DNA of 64,000 nucleotides, from the NCBI RefSeq assembly GCF_039543525.1, contig NZ_BAABJX010000011.1, forward strand, positions 36,433 to 100,432, given 5' to 3'. Within the stretch, counting starts at the first letter, position 1; each line of letters begins with the position of its first letter. The DNA is from Algivirga pacifica (GTDB taxonomy: Bacteria > Bacteroidota > Bacteroidia > Cytophagales > Flammeovirgaceae). Shown here one piece after another: positions 33,249 to 41,229 of the stretch. The notes under the pieces are model-generated. The model searched no databases. It was not told where the DNA came from and saw nothing but the letters and a program-made list of their open reading frames with translations. Made by a program: the position numbers and the translations under genes.

Positions 33249-33381
33249 AGGCTTATTTGAAGTTAATATGGTGGTGTAGGAGTGAAAAGAAGTTCAGTTC
33301 ACTTCTACACCCCTTCCTTACAAAACCCTAATTTATGCAAAAACCAAAACGAGTATCACTACTTTTTTTTACTGTTGACAA

Positions 33382-34176
33382 ATGAAAAATCCAATAACTT
33401 TAATATTTCTCCTATTTTTTTTCAACCCAACACTATATGGGCAAACTCGAAGTATAACTGGAAGAGTAATTTCTGAGTATTTAGAGTCACTAACAGGGGT
33501 AATAATTGAAAATTCTGACCTTGTAGTTCTTGGAATGACCGATATAGATGGTCGATTTAATATTAGTATCCCACAAGAAACGGATAGTCTGTTTTTTCGT
33601 TTCCCTGGTATGGAGTGGGCTGATATTAGGTTACATCAAGAATGTCATACCGTTGACGTTGAAGTCATAGTAATGTACGATGTGACCTATGACTTTATGA
33701 GTTCTAGAAAGATTGATCGGCTTCGCAAAAAAAGGTTTAATAATTTACCTAACCTTCATTCTAATGCTGTAAAAGAAGGACTCTTTAAAAGTAATACCCT
33801 TTGCTATGAGAGATCTTTCAACCCATATAAACCAGAACTAGACCGCATTGAAGAGTACTTAAAAGCATTAAGGAAACAGAACCTTATGCAATTTAAGAAC
33901 CTAAAAATTGGGGATATAGTGAAAATACCTTTTGGCTTCGATTCACCTGGCAAAAGAGTCAATACATTTTATTCAATTTGCGGACATTGCACCGAGAACG
34001 ACTATGAATATGTGATTGAAGGTGAAATCGTCAATAAGTACAGAAAACACTTAACACTTGAAGTTAAGGTGTTAAAAATGCTTCCCCATGATTCAATTGA
34101 ATACAGTGAAAAAACCTTGAAAATTGACAGTACTTTCAAATATCAAATGAAATATTTTGAAGTCATATTGAATTAA
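33382..34176 (+). CDS. Secreted protein with carboxypeptidase-regulatory-like domain
   Basis: The product has 264 residues. The signal peptide ([18 protein letters not shown]) is followed by a carboxypeptidase-D regulatory-like beta domain (about 20-110: [39 protein letters not shown]). This domain in Bacteroidota usually sits in outer-membrane or periplasmic proteins. The C-terminal 150 residues are not recognised. They include a CGHC motif ([12 protein letters not shown], about 195-206), a thioredoxin-like CxxC spacing without other thioredoxin features. The gene is AT-rich and begins a run of small hypothetical genes on the plus strand. Confidence 0.65.
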   Translation: MKNPITLIFLLFFFNPTLYGQTRSITGRVISEYLESLTGVIIENSDLVVLGMTDIDGRFNISIPQETDSLFFRFPGMEWADIRLHQECHTVDVEVIVMYDVTYDFMSSRKIDRLRKKRFNNLPNLHSNAVKEGLFKSNTLCYERSFNPYKPELDRIEEYLKALRKQNLMQFKNLKIGDIVKIPFGFDSPGKRVNTFYSICGHCTENDYEYVIEGEIVNKYRKHLTLEVKVLKMLPHDSIEYSEKTLKIDSTFKYQMKYFEVILN

Positions 34177-34201
34177 AATAATAACAAATACATCAAACCA
34201 C

Positions 34202-34591
34202 ATGAAAATCGAACACCTAGCCATCTGGGTCAATGACCTAGAGCGGATGAAAGCATTTTATGAGCACTATTTTGATGGAGAAGCTGGAGAGAAGTACCAT
34301 AATCCTCAAAAGAATTTCAGCTCCTATTTTATCAGGTTTTCAGAGGGCTGTAGATTGGAATTAATGAACAAGCCTGATATTCCCCAAAATTTGAACAGCT
34401 CCATCTTGGAGTATACCGGAATCATACATTTTGCTGTTTCTGTGGGAAGTAAAGAAAAAGTGGATGCCTTAACGGAACAGTTAAGAAGAGATGGTTATCG
34501 CATTATCGGAGAGCCCAGAACCACAGGAGATGGATATTATGAAAGTGTTATTTTAGACCCTGAAAATAACAGGATTGAAATTACTCGCTGA
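34202..34591 (+). CDS. VOC superfamily (glyoxalase-like) protein
   Basis: This 129-residue protein has the paired beta-alpha-beta-beta-beta modules of the vicinal oxygen chelate fold. It opens with [20 protein letters not shown], has [10 protein letters not shown] at about 57-66, and [20 protein letters not shown] begins the second module. The protein ends with [14 protein letters not shown]. Metal-ligand positions His5, Glu62, His80 and Glu127 fit the usual H/E/H/E set. It could be a glyoxalase, isomerase or antibiotic-binding protein. The substrate is not deducible. It starts 25 nt after the previous gene. Confidence 0.9.
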   Translation: MKIEHLAIWVNDLERMKAFYEHYFDGEAGEKYHNPQKNFSSYFIRFSEGCRLELMNKPDIPQNLNSSILEYTGIIHFAVSVGSKEKVDALTEQLRRDGYRIIGEPRTTGDGYYESVILDPENNRIEITR

Positions 34592-34642
34592 AGTAAAATA
34601 CTTACAAGAAAAAAGCACTGATAACCAGGTAATAATCCCTTT

Positions 34643-35260
34643 ATGAAACCCCTATTTTTTTTATTTTTCACTATTAGTTTTCTAAGTACAAACTTAGGGT
34701 TTAGTCAACAAAAAATCTCCTCCCCTTTCAATTTAACTGAATTTGACTCCATTCAGCACCAACGTATATATCGGATTCAAGTTGACGGGTATCAAGTCGT
34801 AGAGTTAGTGGAGTTCAACAATAATAAGTTTGAAGGTACTTTAACTCATTTAGTTTGGAGACTTAATCGAAAAGAAATAACGAAAGATAGCCTCATACAA
34901 AAAATAGCAATCCCTCACCATACAGTAAAAAAGTTGATGCATGAGTTAGGTAACGCTGATTTTGAATACCTGTCAGATTGTGATGAAATCAATAATTGTA
35001 TTATTGGGCTTGATGGAACAACGACCACTTTTCAGTCTGAAAACGTCAAAAAAGTTAATGCTGCATCGTATTGGGAGCTAGAATCAGATTACTATTATCA
35101 TCAAAATAATATTGAAATCCCCGATGAAATTTTAAAAGCACGAAAGTTGATTTCCATGATAAACAATGAGTTTAATTTAGATGATCAATTTAAAAGTTTT
35201 TTAAATCGTTTACCTAAGGGGCGATATAGGTATGGGATGGTTATTATGAAGAAAGGATGA
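34643..35260 (+). CDS. Secreted hypothetical protein
   Basis: The product has 205 residues with a signal peptide (PLFFLFFTISFLSTNLGFS, cleavage likely before QQKIS). The remainder is mixed alpha/beta (YRIQVDGYQVVELVEFNNNK, FEGTLTHLVWRLNRKEI, LIQKIAIPHHTVKKLMHELG). Two cysteines lie close together (LSDCDEINNCII). I do not recognise a family. It lies 51 nt downstream of the VOC gene and may share its transcript. Confidence 0.6.
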   Translation: MKPLFFLFFTISFLSTNLGFSQQKISSPFNLTEFDSIQHQRIYRIQVDGYQVVELVEFNNNKFEGTLTHLVWRLNRKEITKDSLIQKIAIPHHTVKKLMHELGNADFEYLSDCDEINNCIIGLDGTTTTFQSENVKKVNAASYWELESDYYYHQNNIEIPDEILKARKLISMINNEFNLDDQFKSFLNRLPKGRYRYGMVIMKKG

Positions 35261-35331
35261 ATAATAGAGACATAATAAAGTTTATAGCGCATTAAAATAC
35301 ACATTTTATAATCAAACACTCTTCACAAAAC

Positions 35332-35985
35332 ATGAAAACACTACTAACATTTCTCTTCTGCTCCTTCTGCTCCATCTCTTTTTGCCAAGTGGGGAAATTT
35401 CACGTTTCCTATTTCACCACATGGGATTATTCTACCATTCAGAACAAAGACAAGAGCCTCAATTTTGAACACCGAGGCAAATTAGCTTTTGGATTGGGCA
35501 TTCAGACGAACTATCAACTCTCTAACCGATTTGAGCTATCACTTGGAGCATCCTATCTAGACAAAGGATTAACATGGGTAAAAGCTCCTGTTCCGGATTC
35601 TCTTCAATTTTATTGTGATGAAGGTTGTAGTAGTGGCCCTCAAAGATGGTGGATTGCATATTTCTCCATGCCCATTCAGCTACAATATAACTTCAAAAGA
35701 AAAGGGGACTTTGATTATTATATCGCAGCGGGGATTACCAATGATTGGAACTTCGATGGAAATGGAGGGCTGTTTACTTTTGAAGATTATGCCAACAGTT
35801 TCATTGCTAATATTGGCATTAGAACTACCGTAGGAAAAGTAGGATTAGGCATTGAACCCACTTTTCGAAGATTCATTACTATTTATGGAACGCCAAATGG
35901 TTCGCATCCACGGGAAAAGAAACCAAACTATAAACCTTATTCCATTGGGTTAAAGCTTCGCCTGTATAGAAGCAAAGGGGAGTAA
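35332..35985 (+). CDS. Outer-membrane beta-barrel protein (PorT-like)
   Basis: The product has 217 residues with a signal peptide (MKTLLTFLFCSFCSISFC). The mature part alternates aromatic and glycine residues in strands of 8-10 residues (KLAFGLGIQTNYQLS, FELSLGASYLDKGLTWV, MPIQLQYNFKR, YYIAAGITND, FIANIGIRTTVGKVGLGIEP). The C-terminal strand is YSIGLKLRLYRS. This is the layout of the eight-strand outer-membrane barrels common in Bacteroidota. No ligand or partner is evident. A 33-bp hairpin follows the stop. Confidence 0.8.
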   Translation: MKTLLTFLFCSFCSISFCQVGKFHVSYFTTWDYSTIQNKDKSLNFEHRGKLAFGLGIQTNYQLSNRFELSLGASYLDKGLTWVKAPVPDSLQFYCDEGCSSGPQRWWIAYFSMPIQLQYNFKRKGDFDYYIAAGITNDWNFDGNGGLFTFEDYANSFIANIGIRTTVGKVGLGIEPTFRRFITIYGTPNGSHPREKKPNYKPYSIGLKLRLYRSKGE

Positions 35986-36016
35986 GTACTTATAATAGTA
36001 ATAACCTAACTACTGA

Positions 36017-36091
36017 GTTTTCTTATGGTTTAGTGTATTTGTTCCAAGAGCGTTTCGTTCTTGGAACAAATACACTAAACCATAAGAAAAC
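36017..36091. terminator. Perfect 33-bp hairpin between convergent genes
   Basis: Arms 36017-36049 and 36059-36091 are exact reverse complements (GTTTTCTTATGG... to ...CCATAAGAAAAC), with a 9-nt turn. It separates the converging barrel and symporter genes by a few bases on each side. It is much longer than a usual terminator stem and its outer end is A/T-rich, giving a T-run on either strand. It is therefore a likely bidirectional terminator and also a notable repeat element. Confidence 0.75.
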
Positions 36092-36098
36092 CTATCCA

Positions 36099-38234
36099 TC
36101 AATCTACCCAATGCAACACGTTCCGTATCACCGACCAATGAGGCTCCTTATTCACAGACCCTTCTCCTAGGATCCAATAGCCATAGTAACTGTTCAAAAA
36201 GTTTTCTTCCTTTTTTACGAGTACCCAGCTGTTCATGTAGTCCAGGAGAGAATCATTCGCCTTGGCGACAGGGTAGGCCATGGGAATTTTTAAAAACTTC
36301 TCTGAGGGGATTACCACAGAGTATTGAGGATACACTAGCGTCCACGCTGATCCAGCCTCCGCCGTATACAGCAAGGCATCATACTTATCTTCTTCATCCG
36401 TAAAGAAGTCTCTGAGCGATGATAATCGGTAAGGTGTGACATTGGGAAATCCTTTCAATATATTATCCCCTAACACATGGGTCTGAAATATCCCCAGGTT
36501 GATATGCTTTTTTGCCTTGATCTTATCCAAGCTCTTGTACTGATTCCTTAAGTGGTCTTTCACCATCAACGCCAGCGTTTGACTCATATAGGGCGTGGTA
36601 AAGTTAAGTTCCTGCAACAACTCCATCTCTATGGGGGTACCCGACATGATGATATCGACCACTCCCTCATTCAAGGTCCTCGCTTGATTTGTTCTTGGCA
36701 CCTTAATCAACTCTAACCTTACTTTTAACTCCCTCGCCAATGCATAGGCCATCTCAATGTCCAACCCTACGATCTCTCCCTTTGTATTGCGAAATGCAAA
36801 TGGTAAGGCATCTGCGTAATACCCTACCCTTATCACTCCACTCTTTTTAATCCGGGATAACGATCGATAGGAACCCAACCCTATGGGTGACCTGCGATAC
36901 TTTCGTTCCGTAACTCTATCATACTGTTCCAATAAGTCCATCGACACAAAAGACTTATACCCTACTTCTCCTCCCTTGATAGTCTCTCCTCCAAAAAATC
37001 GTAAAGGAAGAAAAACGGAGAGTAACAACCCTGTAGTCAATCCAACACAAAACAATAGCTTTATGGTACTTACCCTGAGAATACCCTTTAGGTAACCAAT
37101 CGATAACACCGAAAGACCAAATAGGAATACAGCCCCTAGCACTACTCGAATACGATCCGTATATACCGTAGAAATCACAAACATCTGAAAGATATCAATA
37201 GGAATCTGAAGGATGTCCAGCAAAAAAGGAATACCCACGATAGGCGTCACAAAACTACTCATAATCCCTGCCCCCAGGAAGATACCCGTTTCTTCCACAT
37301 CCATTGGCTTACCTACGAACCAGGCCGCAAAAGGCACAAAGATCAGTATCATTAATGTCCCCAAATTTGGAAAGGGATACACCAATGGGAGTAGAAACTT
37401 GGAGGAATGCTCTACATCTTCATCCATCAGCTGATGCTTGTCATAAAGCTTATTGACATCTTCAATCAACTGAGGCAAAAGGATAATAATCTTACCTGTT
37501 GCAAAAATTGTCAGCAAAGTACTTCCTGTTACCCTGAGTACCTCCTTATACTTAAAGGGAGTCAATGCACTAATTAGCATGGGAATCGTCACCATTGAGA
37601 GAATCACTGCAGCCCCTGTATAGGCGATCAAATAGATCTGCAGCAAGGCAATCTCACTGATCAAGACCGTTCCCACCGTGCTTGCGACAATACTAAAAAT
37701 ACCAATAGGCGTGAGTTGAATAATGATCTTATTGGCTTTGTTCAATGCATCTGCAAAAGCTTCCATCCCTCTGATCAACCCTGCCTTTTCTTGAACGGCC
37801 ATTAGCGACATCCCAATCAAAATACTAAATAAGACCACCGCAGGGACGACATTATCACTCAATGATTTGAAAGGATTGGCAGGAATATACAACTCTACAA
37901 AATCAAAGGGCTCGTGTATGGCCGTAAGGTTGGTGCTAAAGAAGCTCCCTGAGACTCTTTCAGGAAAGAACGTAGGCAAGGAGATAACCAAAAACATCCC
38001 CAAGAACAGACTGACAACAATAATAAAAGCCGCCGCCTTAATCAATTTCTTACTTTTAGAGATATCCAACTGCCCAATATTGACCATCAACGAGATCATG
38101 ATATAAGGCAGTACCGTCATCTGCATCAATCCAATAAATGCATCGCCAATGATGCTTAAGAAGGCTACATATTCCCCGAAAAACAACCCCACGAGTACGC
38201 CAACGAATATACCAATCAGAATTTTCTTTATCAT
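36099..38234 (-). CDS. Dicarboxylate/cation symporter fused to a solute-binding domain
   Basis: This is a 711-residue fusion. Residues 1-390 match the sodium:dicarboxylate symporter (SDF/GltP) family, with about eight helices and motifs SLSDNVVPAVVLFSILIGMS and GAGIMSSFVTPIVGIPFLLD. After a further transmembrane helix (about 395-412), residues 445-700 form a type 3 periplasmic amino-acid-binding domain (SGVIRVGYYADALPFAFRNT, IVGLDIEMAYALARELKVRL, GVVDIIMSGTPIE). Such binding domains normally serve ABC importers. Tethering one to a secondary carrier suggests substrate capture before symport, or sensing. The substrate is probably an amino acid or dicarboxylate. Confidence 0.9.
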   Translation of the reverse strand: MIKKILIGIFVGVLVGLFFGEYVAFLSIIGDAFIGLMQMTVLPYIMISLMVNIGQLDISKSKKLIKAAAFIIVVSLFLGMFLVISLPTFFPERVSGSFFSTNLTAIHEPFDFVELYIPANPFKSLSDNVVPAVVLFSILIGMSLMAVQEKAGLIRGMEAFADALNKANKIIIQLTPIGIFSIVASTVGTVLISEIALLQIYLIAYTGAAVILSMVTIPMLISALTPFKYKEVLRVTGSTLLTIFATGKIIILLPQLIEDVNKLYDKHQLMDEDVEHSSKFLLPLVYPFPNLGTLMILIFVPFAAWFVGKPMDVEETGIFLGAGIMSSFVTPIVGIPFLLDILQIPIDIFQMFVISTVYTDRIRVVLGAVFLFGLSVLSIGYLKGILRVSTIKLLFCVGLTTGLLLSVFLPLRFFGGETIKGGEVGYKSFVSMDLLEQYDRVTERKYRRSPIGLGSYRSLSRIKKSGVIRVGYYADALPFAFRNTKGEIVGLDIEMAYALARELKVRLELIKVPRTNQARTLNEGVVDIIMSGTPIEMELLQELNFTTPYMSQTLALMVKDHLRNQYKSLDKIKAKKHINLGIFQTHVLGDNILKGFPNVTPYRLSSLRDFFTDEEDKYDALLYTAEAGSAWTLVYPQYSVVIPSEKFLKIPMAYPVAKANDSLLDYMNSWVLVKKEENFLNSYYGYWILGEGSVNKEPHWSVIRNVLHWVD

Positions 38235-38312
38235 ATGTTATAGACCTATGCTTATCAAGATACATAGGCTCCTTCTCCCCTCTCTATTGCTGACATACGA
38301 AGAAGAAGCCCA

Positions 38313-38351
38313 TTAGAGCTTGCTTGGAATATTGATTCAGGCAAGCTCTTA
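38313..38351. repeat. R1 repeat copy
   Basis: A copy of the R1 family (TTAGAGCTTGCTTGGAAT... to ...CAAGCTCTTA) is itself an imperfect palindrome whose ends GAGCTTG and CAAGCTC pair. A fragment (AAGAGCTTGTAATAAG) lies at about 38408-38423. Confidence 0.75.
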
Positions 38352-38463
38352 GTATAATTTAATGAACTCTTCTATGTAATCGAAAACCATCTATTTATTT
38401 TCGTTCTAAGAGCTTGTAATAAGACTCATTCGAACATCAGGTATTCAACACAAAGCGGGGTTA

Positions 38464-39468
38464 TCACAATACTAGTGCCAATTTAACATAGATCGGGAAA
38501 TGGTCTGAGTCAATATTTTCCAATCGCTGCAGTTCTACTAACTTAAATTCTTTAGAGACAAACACATGATCCAAAGGCCAGCGCATCAAAAAATTATCTG
38601 CATGATAACTATTGTAAAACCCTCTCCCCACTCTAACATCATACAATAAATCTTCTGTCTTGGTTAACTTATTGGTCGCCCCCCAACTGACATCGTTAAA
38701 GTCTCCCGCTACAATAATGGGGTAATTCCTATCCTCTATTTTTTCACCCAGTTTTACCATCGCTTTCTCTTCTTGTCCTTTATTGTCAGGCAACCCCTCG
38801 TGATGTGTAGGAGGTACCGGGTGCATGGAATAGAGCAGTATTTTCTTTCCATTTTTTAGCTCTACAATACTTTCAAAAGATGGTACCTGGGGATTGTTCA
38901 GATAATTCACCTTTACGTCTTTTAAAGGCAATTTACTGAAAATGGTCATTCCATAGGTCACACTATTGGTCGTTTCCTGAGTATAAGGGTATTGTGTTTC
39001 AATGGGCTCCAACTTCGTTTCCCACCAATCGTCAACCTCCATCGCAATCACAATATCTGGCTGTTTTCGCGCAATCAGATCCAATGCTGGTTGAGCATTG
39101 CGATTTGTCATTTTCACATTAATCAATAAGATACTAATCTGATCTTCTGCCGCTAATGGCTCTTCTCCTACAGAAGGAACTGTTTTGGAAACCAATGGAG
39201 TGTAATTAATAATGTAACTCCCCTGTACGACCATCCCTCCTATTAAGCTCATTGCTACAAGGTAATCGTACCATTGTCTTTTCTTCGCAAAGATCAAAAA
39301 GAGGATAAAGCTAATCACAGAAGTAATAAAGAATTGTATCCTAGGGAAATCGAGTAGCTTAAGGTATCGGCTCTCTGTATTTCTAAACACGGAGAGCAAA
39401 GAACCTACCGCTATAAGAATGGTGATGAGGTAAAGGGCTATGTATAGTATCTTTTTGAGCTTTTTCAT
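38464..39468 (-). CDS. Membrane-anchored endonuclease/exonuclease/phosphatase family protein
   Basis: The product has 334 residues from the ATG at 39466-39468. An ATG seven codons earlier directly abuts an R1 repeat and is less likely. Two to three N-terminal helices (about 5-100) are followed by an EEP domain with INVKMTNRNAQPALDLIARK, VIAMEVDDWWETKL, SMHPVPP, IIVAGDFNDVSWG and the C-terminal DHVFVSKEF and IDSDHFPIYVKLA. These supply the Asp, Asn and His residues of DNase I-like catalysis. Proteins of this form in Bacteroidota are probably extracytoplasmic phosphodiesterases or phosphatases. The substrate is unknown. Confidence 0.88.
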   Translation of the reverse strand: MKKLKKILYIALYLITILIAVGSLLSVFRNTESRYLKLLDFPRIQFFITSVISFILFLIFAKKRQWYDYLVAMSLIGGMVVQGSYIINYTPLVSKTVPSVGEEPLAAEDQISILLINVKMTNRNAQPALDLIARKQPDIVIAMEVDDWWETKLEPIETQYPYTQETTNSVTYGMTIFSKLPLKDVKVNYLNNPQVPSFESIVELKNGKKILLYSMHPVPPTHHEGLPDNKGQEEKAMVKLGEKIEDRNYPIIVAGDFNDVSWGATNKLTKTEDLLYDVRVGRGFYNSYHADNFLMRWPLDHVFVSKEFKLVELQRLENIDSDHFPIYVKLALVL

Positions 39469-39489
39469 CCTACCTTTTCTAAACTCCAT

Positions 39490-39656
39490 TTAGAGCTTGT
39501 TTGGAATACTGATTTAGATAGAGAAAATTTCTATAACCTGTTCAAATTGATTCAAATTTAAGAAGAATAGTGGTTCTATTTGTCGAAAATTTGAGTCGAT
39601 TTGAATAGTGATTAGAGGAATTTTCTATCTGAAGACGTATTCCAAACAAGCTCTTA
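39490..39656. repeat. Two opposed R1 repeats forming a large fold-back
   Basis: An R1 copy at about 39490-39525 is opposed by a longer copy at 39604-39656 (AATAGTGATTAGAGGAATT... to ...CAAACAAGCTCTTA). Their outer 20 nt are nearly exact reverse complements. The element sits between divergent genes. Its longer arm matches the repeat at 19081-19131 over about 50 nt. Confidence 0.75.
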
Positions 39657-39743
39657 GTATAGAACAATCAAAATAAGATTTAAGTCATTATCTTTAAAGA
39701 TGAATTCTATCTGAACACTCTAAACACAACGACTTAAAGCAAT

Positions 39744-40685
39744 ATGAAAATAAAAAGAAAACTACGAATTATAAGCCTTTTAATCAGCAGTATAGCACTT
39801 TTTCAGTGCTCGGAAAACAAGTTGGATGACGATGACCTTATCCTCCGTGATTTCGAGCAATATACTCCTAATCAAGCAGACTGGTCTACCTTTACCAATA
39901 AGCCATTAGATGCAGGAAACACTTCGCATGACCCTGATGGGGTATTTTGGATAAGTGCAGAAAAATGGGAAAACTCCAGATGGGACGGCAGCAGTATTTG
40001 CGATCCGACTCAAATGAGTCGAGAGGAATTCCTGAAGTGTCTCTTTCCGGAATCCGGCGACATCCTTAAGGGAATTTATGAGCTTTACTATGAACACCAA
40101 CCTTTCGCAGACCCTAAGAATCCTACAAAAGCAGAAGTTGATGAGTGGCACAGAATCGTCATCAACCATCTAAGGGCACTTGTAGGTTACACTACCGAAG
40201 ATCGACAAGTTCAAAAAGACCATTGCCTATTTGCCCGTGCCTTATGGGGTGACCAAAGAAAATTTACCACGATGTGGGATGAAAAGTATCCAGGGAATAA
40301 CGGGTCAGCCTATGGACCATGTCAAGACTCCGGTAATGCGCACTGTGGTGCAAGCTTTGTTCCGGATGCAGAAGATCAAGCAGCCTATCTCCCAGAGGGA
40401 TATGATGCCTGTGGTACTCCGGGAGGAGCGGAAGGTGTTTTCTCTGCAGCAAAATCAAATATTCCCTGGTCTATAAAAATCTGCCGGGGAATCTCCCAGA
40501 CTATAGGAGCGGAAGGCTTCTGGGGAGGCCATACCGGACCATGGTTCCACCGAGAAAAATTTGGCCTTAGTTTTTGGGATAATGATCCCACTAACAATAA
40601 TAATAACGCCATCCTCCGTGCAAAGTGGGGTGGAAAACTAATGCCTAGTCTCTACTGTAATCCTGCTAAAGCCGACTGCGACTAG
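39744..40685 (+). CDS. Cysteine-rich lipoprotein of unknown function
   Basis: This protein has 313 residues. A lipobox ends at Cys22 (LISSIALFQC), so it is probably anchored to a membrane. The mature part is rich in Trp, Gly and Asp and has nine further cysteines, which could form disulfides (SSICDPTQ, EFLKCLFPE, KDHCLFARALWG, YGPCQDSGNAHC, GYDACGTPGG, IKICRGIS, LYCNPAKADC). A motif WHRIVINHLRALVGY at about 135-149 slightly recalls CAP-domain helices, but no domain is assigned. It is flanked by repeat elements. Confidence 0.65.
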   Translation: MKIKRKLRIISLLISSIALFQCSENKLDDDDLILRDFEQYTPNQADWSTFTNKPLDAGNTSHDPDGVFWISAEKWENSRWDGSSICDPTQMSREEFLKCLFPESGDILKGIYELYYEHQPFADPKNPTKAEVDEWHRIVINHLRALVGYTTEDRQVQKDHCLFARALWGDQRKFTTMWDEKYPGNNGSAYGPCQDSGNAHCGASFVPDAEDQAAYLPEGYDACGTPGGAEGVFSAAKSNIPWSIKICRGISQTIGAEGFWGGHTGPWFHREKFGLSFWDNDPTNNNNNAILRAKWGGKLMPSLYCNPAKADCD

Positions 40686-41229
40686 TAAGCTGATACTAAG
40701 TAGATATCCACTGTTTTTAACTCTTATCTATATTGCAGTTGTTTATGAACGTCTAGTCCACATCCGCATTTTATAAGTAGCAGAAACGCTATAGTATTCA
40801 TAATACCTTTATAACAATATTATTGTGACGAAGAGCACGCGTTATAAAGGGAAAGCGTGAATCATCCCATATTAACAAATAACTTAGTTTTCTAAGAATT
40901 CATCACTTTACAGCTATCTCACAAGCCCTTTATGAGCTTCTTCATTTTTTCCTTTCCACCGTGGCCCGGATGAAAAACGAAGCAAAAAAATCAAGGCTTT
41001 AAAGAATTGTCGTTTTCAAATATATAAAGGTACTTTTTAAACAAAAAAACATGATTCATCCCTTAAATGTTAATATGGGATGATTCATGTTTGTGATTAT
41101 CGTCAATGTTTTTATATGTAACCTAGCTCAGTAAAACGTTATAATCAGGAATGTTAATATAGAGTAACTCATCTTTCCCATTTTAATCTTTCCAGGTTAT
41201 CCTAACCCAATCCTTGTATTTAAAACAAG
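40686..41229. other. Convergent intergenic region with two R2 repeats
   Basis: No gene was found in these 544 nt between converging genes. They hold an R2 half-copy at 40858-40898 (TGAATCATCCCATATTAAC... with 39 of 41 identities to the complement of 53470-53510). An R2 hairpin occupies 41047-41092 (AAACATGATTCATCCC and its near-complement around a 14-nt loop). A short GC-richer patch lies around 40960. Confidence 0.65.
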
